The notes beneath the pieces are model-generated. The model made no database searches. It saw only the letters and a program-made list of their open reading frames with translations, and was not told the DNA's origin. A program made the position numbers and the translations under genes. A DNA stretch of 64,000 nucleotides from Desertimonas sp963772825. GTDB lineage: Bacteria > Actinomycetota > Acidimicrobiia > Acidimicrobiales > Ilumatobacteraceae. The number at the start of each line of letters is the position of its first letter. The stretch's first letter is position 1. This document shows, piece by piece, positions 57,965-64,000 of this stretch. The DNA is taken from the NCBI GenBank assembly GCA_963772825.1, contig CAVYYX010000003.1, positions 1-64,000 of the forward strand, written 5' to 3'.

Positions 57965-60592
57965 TCAGGTCAGCGCGATCATCGTCTCTTCGAGTGCGTA
58001 GCGGACCGCTTGGTCGGTCGTCATCTGCCGTCCTTCGTCGTGTGCTCGTGCGGTGTCGTCGGCAGTGAGGCCGGCGCTGGCCTGGGCGACCCATCGGTCC
58101 ACGCGCTGATGATCGATTTCCACGGGTGGGATGCCTGCTCGTTGACGTAGCGCGTGAGCGGCGCTGGCGAGGCGCAGCGTCCTGACCGCTTCGTCCTTCG
58201 AGGCAGCGACACCGGCGAGCGCTTCGAGGCTTTCGGCCACACCGTCGTCGTCGCCCAGTTCGACAAAGGTGCGCAGCGCCTCGGCGATGTGTTGTTCGCC
58301 GATCTCTGGATGCCCATCGAGCAAGTGCGCGACGCCAAGGTTGTTGCTGCTGCAGGCGAGTTCCCACTGGTCTCCGGCGGCGCGGTCGATCGCGTGGGCT
58401 TCCTGCAACAGCTCGAGGGCGCGGGCGACTTGGTCGCGGTCCATGACCACCAACGCAAGATTGCTCAACGTGGTTGCGGTGCCGGCGACGTCGTCGAGTT
58501 CTCGGCGCAGGGCCAAGCTGTCCAGGAAGTTCGTCTCTGCTTGGGCGAGGTCACCACCGGTTCGTGCGACGATGCCGAGGCTGTTCAAGCAGCCGGCCTC
58601 ACCTGCCCGATCGCCGCGCCGTCGGCAGATGGCGAGCGCTTCTTCGAGGCAGGCTCGGGCGGCACGGACGTCGCGTCGAGTTTCAAGGAGAGTCCCCAGA
58701 TGTCGGAGGGCCGTCGTCCGCTGCGTTTCGTCGACGTCAGATGCCACGGCGAGAGCGTGCTCGAAGCGCGCGATACCCTCTTGCAGGTGACCGTGCCGGT
58801 ACCAAAACCGGCCGAGCCTGTTTGCTAGTCGCAGCGCGAGCGTGGAAGCTTCGCGGTCGTCGCGGAGGGCGGATCGGTCGAGCAGCCAGTCCAAGGCCGA
58901 TCGCAGGTTCTCGTACTCGCGAGCAAGCGTGATGTCGCCGTCTTGGTGGGTGCCGGCGGCTTCGGCGAGCGAGACGTAATAGCGGGAATGGCGGTCCCGA
59001 ACGTTCTCGGTGTCCGGGCTCGATTCGAACAGGTCGAGGGCGTACTCCCGGATGACATGCAAGAGGTCGAACCGCATCTCGCCGCGTTCGTCGTCTGTCT
59101 GGCGAACCAGGTTGTGATTGACCAGTGCCGTGAGCGGTTCGATCGCGTCGTCATTTGCTGCGACGACCTGAGCGATGGCGTCCAACGTGGCCCCGCCGCG
59201 GAACACGGCGAGGTTGCGGAAGAACACCTGCTCCACTGGGGTCAATAACTGGAAGCTCCAGTCGATCGTGGCATGCATCGCCCGGTGTCGATCGGGCGCG
59301 TCGGCAGCGCCGCCGGCGAGCTCGCGGAGACGCGTGTGAAGCCGGAGGCGTAGCTGCTCGGGGGTGAACAGCTTGATTCGCGCAGCCGCCAGCTCGATAG
59401 CGAGCGGCAACCCGTCGAGAAGCTCGCACACATCGGCAACGACCGCCGCATCGGCATCGCTCAGTCGTAAGCCGGGACGCACAGCGCGGGCCCTGTCGAC
59501 GAACAACTTGCAGGCGTCAGAGTCCTCGACCTCGTCACGGCTCGTTCCCGAAGGCAGACCCAATGGCGGCACAACAAACGTGATCTCGTCCCGAAGCGAC
59601 AGCACAACCCGACTGGTCACCACCACGGTGAGTCGCGGACACCGCTCCACCAGCTGGGCAACCACCGGCGCGGCCGGCATGACCTGCTCGAAGTTGTCGA
59701 GCACCAGCAGGACTCGGCGACGACCGATTCTCTCAGCGAGCACGTCGAGCAGCGGGCGGCCGGGCTCGGGTGACCTCCCGAAAACGCCTACCACCTCATT
59801 GACGACCTGATCGGCCTCTCGTAGCGACGTCAGATCGACGAACAGTGCGCCACCGCTGAATTCGGCGAGCGCGTCCAGGGCGACGGCGCCGGTCAGCCGG
59901 GTCTTGCCCACCCCGCCCGGCCCCGTCACCGTGACGATCCGCGTCGTTGGATCGCAGGCCAGCTTGCGCAGCTCGGCGAACTCGCGACGTCGGCCGACCA
60001 ACGTCCCGGCCCGTCGGGGAATGTTCGTCGTCGGCTCCAGCGACTTCAAGGGCGGAAAGTCGCCGGAAAGGCCATCCGCAAGCACCTGGCGAATGTGTTC
60101 GGGCTCTTCGAGGTCCTTGAGGACGTGCTCACCCAAGTCGAGGAACGTCCCACCATCGACGATGCCGGCGACCGCGTCGTAGGTCTCAGCGGAGACAACT
60201 ACTTGTCCGCCATGCGCAGCGGCGGCGATGCGCGCCGCCCGATGCACATCGAAGCCGACATAGTCGTCGTCAACGATCGCCGCCGTGCCGGTGTGCACAC
60301 CCATGCGAACCAGCACCGGGCTGCCATGGGGCCACGGCTCGCGCAACAACGACCGCTGCGCGTCGATCGCTGCTGCTACCGCGTTGTGGGGATCAGAGAA
60401 GGCGATGAAGAATGCGTCCCCGTGGGTTGCAACTTCGCAACCACCATGTCGTGCTAGTGCCTCTCGCATCAGCCGTGCGTGCGTGGCGAGTACGTCGGGG
60501 TAGCCATCGCCGAGACGCTGAAACAGACGAGTCGACCCCTCGATGTCGGTGAACAAGAACGTGATCGTGCCCTGAGGCAGCGACCTGCTCAC
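57965..60592 (-). CDS. Adenylate/guanylate cyclase - NB-ARC ATPase - TPR regulator
   Basis: An ~875-residue multidomain protein. The N-terminal class III cyclase domain (residues ~10-180) has FLFTDIEGSTRLFQRLGDGY and THGDAFFIAFSDPHNA with the metal-binding Asp pair, then VRMGVHTGTA. The NB-ARC/AAA domain follows: VTVTGPGGVGKTRLTGAVAL (Walker A), VLLVLDNFEQVMPA (Walker B), VVVTSRVVLSL and LDGLPLAIELAAARI (GLPLA motif). TPR-like helices fill the last ~350 residues (GTLLETRRDVRAARACLEEA, EAGCLNSLGIVARTGGDL). No C-terminal LuxR DNA-binding domain is present. GTG 60592 sits just before the cyclase; the frame is open to 60640. It is probably a signalling ATPase switch that makes or binds cyclic nucleotide. 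Confidence 0.9.
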   Translation of the reverse strand: MSRSLPQGTITFLFTDIEGSTRLFQRLGDGYPDVLATHARLMREALARHGGCEVATHGDAFFIAFSDPHNAVAAAIDAQRSLLREPWPHGSPVLVRMGVHTGTAAIVDDDYVGFDVHRAARIAAAAHGGQVVVSAETYDAVAGIVDGGTFLDLGEHVLKDLEEPEHIRQVLADGLSGDFPPLKSLEPTTNIPRRAGTLVGRRREFAELRKLACDPTTRIVTVTGPGGVGKTRLTGAVALDALAEFSGGALFVDLTSLREADQVVNEVVGVFGRSPEPGRPLLDVLAERIGRRRVLLVLDNFEQVMPAAPVVAQLVERCPRLTVVVTSRVVLSLRDEITFVVPPLGLPSGTSRDEVEDSDACKLFVDRARAVRPGLRLSDADAAVVADVCELLDGLPLAIELAAARIKLFTPEQLRLRLHTRLRELAGGAADAPDRHRAMHATIDWSFQLLTPVEQVFFRNLAVFRGGATLDAIAQVVAANDDAIEPLTALVNHNLVRQTDDERGEMRFDLLHVIREYALDLFESSPDTENVRDRHSRYYVSLAEAAGTHQDGDITLAREYENLRSALDWLLDRSALRDDREASTLALRLANRLGRFWYRHGHLQEGIARFEHALAVASDVDETQRTTALRHLGTLLETRRDVRAARACLEEALAICRRRGDRAGEAGCLNSLGIVARTGGDLAQAETNFLDSLALRRELDDVAGTATTLSNLALVVMDRDQVARALELLQEAHAIDRAAGDQWELACSSNNLGVAHLLDGHPEIGEQHIAEALRTFVELGDDDGVAESLEALAGVAASKDEAVRTLRLASAAHALRQRAGIPPVEIDHQRVDRWVAQASAGLTADDTARAHDEGRQMTTDQAVRYALEETMIALT

Positions 60593-60874
60593 GAGTCCAA
60601 TGTTGCCATCATCTCGACACGCCTCCCACCCAAGCCGCAAAGCCCGCCAAGTTCGAAGTCGAACTCACCGTGACTTCGAGTCCTTCGTACCAGGCTCAGA
60701 CCGCGCGACGAACGTCGGAACACACACCGCCGGGCAGTTCCAATCGGTGAGAGCTCGCGGCAGCGAGCGGGATCGTGCTATGTCGCTATCGATGCGCCGA
60801 CGAGCCCAGGTCGCCACCTCGGGGCGTGCGTTACGGTCTTGTTCGTCGTGCGGGCTGACGGCGAGGGAGGATCG

Positions 60875-61786
60875 ATGAGGATTGGGCTGTTCGTCGGCGT
60901 CACTGGGCCAATCACGTTCGCTGAGGCGCTCGCCAGCGCATCTCAGGCGGAGCAGGCGGATCTCGACAGCTTCTGGCTTCCGAACATCTTCGCCCTCGAC
61001 GCGCTCACATCGCTCGCAGCGATCGGTGGGCAGACCGAACGAATCGAGCTGGGCACCAACGTCGTGCCGATCTATCCACGTCACCCGATGGCGCTCGCCC
61101 AGCAGGCACTGACCACGTCGGTGTTCGCCGGCGGCAGGCTGACGCTCGGTATCGGGCTGTCGCACAAGTTCGTCATCGAGGGCATGTTCGGACTGTCGTT
61201 CGACGCGCCGAGCCGGTACATGGGCGAGTACCTCTCGATTCTGCAACCGTTGCTCGCCGGTGAGGCCGTGCACTTCGAAGGTGCCGTCCTGCGGACGCAC
61301 GGCCAGCTCACCGTCACCGACGCGCACCCGGTCCCGGTGCTCGTCGCGGCGATGGGTCCGCGAATGCTGCAGCTGGCCGGCACGATGACCGACGGGACGC
61401 TGCTCGGTTGGGCCGGCGCGAAGAACGTCCGCGACTACGTGGCTCCGGCGATCCGCGCCGCGGCGGAGACTGCAGGGCGTCCAGCGCCGCGTATCAGCAC
61501 GGCGTTGCCGATCTGCGTGACCGACGACGTCGACAGCGCGTACCGTCTCGCCACCAAGCTGTTCGCCATCTACAAGGACCTCCCGTCATACCGGACGATC
61601 CTCGACCGGGAAGGCAAGGCCACCGTCGCCGACGTCGCCCTGATCGGCAACGAGGAACTCGTCGGCGAACAGCTCTCCGAACTCGCCGACGCCGGCGTCA
61701 CCGACTTCGCCGCAGCCGTGTACGGCGCGCCCGAAGAGCGTGACCGCACCATCTCGCTGCTGAGCACGGCGCGCCGACCCGATTGA
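60875..61786 (+). CDS. LLM class F420-dependent oxidoreductase
   Basis: A 303-residue luciferase-fold enzyme, only distantly similar to the one at 16112. RIGLFVGVTGPITFAEALAS starts the barrel, DSFWLPNIFALDALTSLAAI and IELGTNVVPIYPRHPMALAQ bind the F420 side, and RLTLGIGLSHKFVIEGMFG is the F420-specific GIGxSH motif. VPVLVAAMGPRMLQLAG is the phosphate loop. ATG 60875 has GAGGGAGG five bases upstream; the GTG at 60839 is less likely. The substrate is unknown. The 283-base gap downstream (61787-62069) contains no gene I can support. Confidence 0.88.
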   Translation: MRIGLFVGVTGPITFAEALASASQAEQADLDSFWLPNIFALDALTSLAAIGGQTERIELGTNVVPIYPRHPMALAQQALTTSVFAGGRLTLGIGLSHKFVIEGMFGLSFDAPSRYMGEYLSILQPLLAGEAVHFEGAVLRTHGQLTVTDAHPVPVLVAAMGPRMLQLAGTMTDGTLLGWAGAKNVRDYVAPAIRAAAETAGRPAPRISTALPICVTDDVDSAYRLATKLFAIYKDLPSYRTILDREGKATVADVALIGNEELVGEQLSELADAGVTDFAAAVYGAPEERDRTISLLSTARRPD

Positions 61787-62069
61787 TCACTATCAGCCTC
61801 GATCGCGGGCCAGGCGCCGGCAGGTTCGCACCGGGAGCTGCTGTACGCGACGTTGAACTGGTTCGGGGACAGCTCGCCCCCATTCGGAGGACACCTGTCC
61901 GACGAAAATGGAGGGCGCAACTACCTGCCGTTCAAGCGCAGCGCCGGATGGGCCGATGTCTCGCCACATCGTGACGTTCGTCCCTGTTCGGCGGAGCGGC
62001 GAGGGCGCATCGTTACTTCAGCGGGCCCCATCAAGGAGCCCGATCCAATCAGCGACCCAGGAGGTCGAA

Positions 62070-62453
62070 ATGGAACGATCAACCCGACAGATCATTGCGG
62101 GAGGGCTCGTCGCCGCCACGGTGATCCCATATCTTGGATACGCCATCGGTGGCGAAATGCCCTTCATCCAGGATGCGCGCGGCATGGCGTTCACCGGGCT
62201 GGTGCTGGGCACCGTGGCCTGGTTCATCCTCGGCGTGCGGGCCTTCGGCGCCCGGTGGCTCGGCATCGGCGGCGCCGCCGTGGCCGCCACGCTCGGCATC
62301 GTCGCAGCGGTCCTCGAGACCGGCACAGCGTCGAGCGTGTTCCTCGGCGCGTTCGTCGCCGTCATCGTCGTGATGTACCTCGTCTCGCTCTACGAGTACC
62401 TCCACCACACAGGCGGCCGGACGCACCGCGGCTTGACCGCGCGGCACACCTGA
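62070..62453 (+). CDS. Small integral membrane protein, four helices
   Basis: A 127-residue protein whose hydrophobic segments are IIAGGLVAATVIPYLGYAIG, MAFTGLVLGTVAWFILGVRA, WLGIGGAAVAATLGIVAAVL and VFLGAFVAVIVVMYLVSLYE, ending in a basic tail (GRTHRGLTARHT). ATG 62070 is preceded by CAGGAGG. No catalytic motif is seen and no family was recognised. Confidence 0.75.
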   Translation: MERSTRQIIAGGLVAATVIPYLGYAIGGEMPFIQDARGMAFTGLVLGTVAWFILGVRAFGARWLGIGGAAVAATLGIVAAVLETGTASSVFLGAFVAVIVVMYLVSLYEYLHHTGGRTHRGLTARHT

Positions 62454-62547
62454 CTTCCAGCCGTTGGATCCGCAGGGCGGCGCCACCGCTCATCCGATCA
62501 TGGCTGGGATCACGCCCATCGCCTGCTCGGACTCCGACATCCGGCCG

Positions 62548-63534
62548 TCATCCGAATCGCTTCACGAGGTCGTCGATTCGGGCGTCGAGCTCGGCATCGA
62601 TCTCTAATCGGTGAGGCTCCATGAGATGCCAGTCAACGATTTCGCGTGCGCCTTGTGAGAATGGCGTGGCGGCCTGAAACTCAGGGACGAGCCGCTTGAT
62701 CTTGGTGTTGTCGTACATCTCGGAGTATGACCAGTCGCCAAGAAGTGGGTGTGCCCATTCTGGGATCTCGCGGGCCAGTGTTTGTGAAGCGACGTGAACG
62801 ATGTGAGGTTCAGCGCCGAGCGCCGCTCCTAGTTGCTCGGCAACCTGATCCCACGTGAGCGTGAGATCAGTGGTGATGTGCACGGCCTCGCCGATTGCCT
62901 CTGGCCGGCCGAGGAGCCCGACCAGGCCAACGGCGAAGTCTTCGTGGTGCGTGAGCGTCCAGATCGAGGTGCCATCTCCGTGCACGATGATCGGTTGACG
63001 GTTCTGAATCCGAGCCAGGGTGGTCGACCCTCCCGGCAACGGAATCAGGCTCGGGTCGTAGGTATGAGACGGCCGCACGATCGTCACCGGGAGACGGTCG
63101 TCGCGATGGGCCATCGAAAAGATCGCCTCGGCTTCAATCTTGCCGTGCGCGTACGGCCAGTGGGGGTTGCGGAGCAGGGTCGACTCAACGATCGGCCAGT
63201 TCCGCACCGGCTTGCCGTAGGCCGCGGCCGAACTGATGAACACGTACTGGCGCGTGCGGCCCGCAAACAGCTCGACGTTTTCGTGGGCTTGAGTCGCGTT
63301 GAACAGCTGGAAGTTGACGACGACGTCCCATTCCCGATCACCAATCGCGGACCTGATCGAATCCGTCGCTGATGCGTCACCGCGCAGCGTTTGCGTGCCA
63401 TCGATCGGTGGCCGCCAACTCCCCAGACCGCGGGTGAGCATCGTCAAGTCGACACCTCGACTGACAGCGAGCCGACTGGCTGCAGCGCTGATGATGCCGT
63501 TTCCACCGATGAAGAGGGCAGTGAGTGCAGTCAT
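62548..63534 (-). CDS. NAD-dependent epimerase/dehydratase family protein
   Basis: A 328-residue extended short-chain dehydrogenase. ALFIGGNGIISAAASRLAVS is the nucleotide motif (GGNGxxSA variant), YVFISSAAAYGKPVRNWPIV the catalytic Ser region, PYAHGKIEAE the YxxxK pair, and VTIVRPSHTYDPSLIPLPGG the substrate loop. The C-terminal part (TKIKRLVPEFQAATPFSQGA) resembles NAD-dependent nucleoside-sugar or isomerase-like members. ATG 63534 is chosen; the frame to 63633 adds unconserved sequence. Function is unassigned. Confidence 0.87.
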   Translation of the reverse strand: MTALTALFIGGNGIISAAASRLAVSRGVDLTMLTRGLGSWRPPIDGTQTLRGDASATDSIRSAIGDREWDVVVNFQLFNATQAHENVELFAGRTRQYVFISSAAAYGKPVRNWPIVESTLLRNPHWPYAHGKIEAEAIFSMAHRDDRLPVTIVRPSHTYDPSLIPLPGGSTTLARIQNRQPIIVHGDGTSIWTLTHHEDFAVGLVGLLGRPEAIGEAVHITTDLTLTWDQVAEQLGAALGAEPHIVHVASQTLAREIPEWAHPLLGDWSYSEMYDNTKIKRLVPEFQAATPFSQGAREIVDWHLMEPHRLEIDAELDARIDDLVKRFG

Positions 63535-63750
63535 GTTCAATGCTTCGTAGCAGGTCGCTTCCTCGAGGCCATGCTCGACGAACCGGTGATGACTACCACG
63601 TTGACGTTCATCTTCGACATGACTACCGACCAACTCCAGATCGGAACCTCGAGGGTCAGGTACTGGTTCATCGAGCGAGCGCCATCGCTTCGTCGATCGA
63701 AGCGTTCTAGATTCGGCGCGTCTCGTCCCCGAGTGAGAGCAGACGAAGCG

Positions 63751-64000
63751 ATGCAGACCGACGATTCAGCACACCTCATCTGCGACGAATCCGCCCTGCG
63801 CGACCGCTACCGGCCTCCGCACCAGGCGGTCGTCGACAAGTCGCGCCCAAAGATCGACGCCGAGGCCGCCCGGTTCGTGGCCGCCTCGCCGTTCATCGTG
63901 CTGGCGACGACGTCGCCATCAGGCACCGATGCCTCGCCCCGAGGCGGGCCCCGCGGGTTCGTCACCGTCCTCGATGAGCACCACGTCGCGTTTGGCGACC
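63751..64000 (+). CDS. Pyridoxamine 5'-phosphate oxidase-like FMN-binding protein, N-terminal part
   Basis: The gene runs off the right edge. The first ~83 residues read CDESALRDRYRPPHQAVVDK, then KIDAEAARFVAASPFIVLAT and SPSGTDASPRGGPRGFVTVL, the start of a PPOX split-barrel protein of the MSMEG_1061 subgroup. FIVLATTSPSGTDASPRGG is the FMN-phosphate-binding strand-turn. The 61 bases at 63846-63906 are repeated exactly at 8604-8664. These proteins use FMN or F420 to reduce small molecules; the substrate is unknown. Confidence 0.8.
   Translation, partial: MQTDDSAHLICDESALRDRYRPPHQAVVDKSRPKIDAEAARFVAASPFIVLATTSPSGTDASPRGGPRGFVTVLDEHHVAFGD
63846..63906 (+). repeat. 61-bp exact repeat, source copy inside PPOX gene
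   Basis: This in-gene segment is identical to 8604-8664. Because it lies within an intact reading frame here and is isolated there, this is the likely source copy. Confidence 0.85.

Noticed and set aside
61787..62069. Possible insertion-sequence remnant
   Set aside because: Some phrases look transposase-like, but no catalytic motif, terminal repeats or target duplication were seen.
63537..63779. 80-codon open frame on the minus strand
   Set aside because: Overlaps the PPOX start and has no ribosome site or recognised motif.
1..64000. CRISPR arrays, tRNA, rRNA, prophage genes
   Set aside because: None recognised on reading both strands; small RNAs without strong primary-sequence marks could be missed.

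Overview
The DNA is GC-rich, with abundant GTG and TTG starts, GTGA/ATGA gene overlaps, F420/LLM-type oxidoreductases, a SigJ-like ECF factor and a VapBC module. This points to a high-GC actinobacterium; an Acidimicrobiia/Ilumatobacter-like chromosome or metagenome contig is an inference. No rRNA, tRNA, CRISPR array, prophage or replication origin was seen.

Layout. (1) 0-7.6 kb: sugar-acid and D-amino-acid catabolism. It holds an alcohol dehydrogenase tail, mannonate dehydratase, RidA, an N-acyl-D-amino-acid deacylase, an M81/MlrC-like protein, a relic of a D-serine-deaminase-like gene, an aldose epimerase, a GntR/FCD regulator and an FAH-family hydrolase. Two 16-bp sites of form GGATNNTATANNATCC sit in the two divergent promoters. 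(2) 7.65-9.36 kb: a scrap region with a deleted aspartoacylase-like gene, an intact vapBC pair, a 61-bp copy of a flavoprotein gene found again at 63.8 kb, a GNAT stub and a nested inverted repeat. (3) 9.36-27.65 kb: oxidoreductases and an apparent sialic-acid catabolic locus. It includes a BNR sialidase-like protein, nanA-, nanK- and nanE-like genes, a spermidine/putrescine-type ABC transporter with a Tat signal, a PLP desulfhydrase-like enzyme and an IlvD/Edd dehydratase. Identical TTGTCTGACAA sites lie in the two divergent promoters, and a GntR regulator lies between them. (4) 27.9-39.2 kb: a LacI-type regulon with PhyH dioxygenase, three Gfo/Idh/MocA oxidoreductases, a MalEFG-type sugar ABC transporter, a bicupin and a ROK protein. 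Two TGCGGWACCGGTTCCGCA palindromes sit at its promoters. (5) 39.3-64 kb: mixed accessory and housekeeping genes, including an ISL3 transposase relic, small membrane proteins, uncharacterised proteins, a CGNR regulator divergent from a carboxymuconolactone-decarboxylase/DUF1348/MOSC operon, a GNAT relic and tandem GNAT gene, TetR/cupredoxin, SigJ, DoxX, SodC, a truncated sigma factor, and a cyclase/NB-ARC/TPR regulator.

How they fit together. Regions 1, 3 and 4 each pair a transcription factor with a repeated palindrome at divergent promoters, importers or hydrolases, and enzymes. Each looks like a self-contained carbohydrate or amino-acid utilisation regulon.

Quality caution. At least nine genes change frame by one base, usually in a short C or G run, and one carries a 7-bp tandem duplication. 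Several others have lost a stop, a start or a large internal part. The single-base events look like consensus errors. The large deletions and repeated fragments could be real decay or misassembly. All functional calls come from reading translated sequence; no database search was run.
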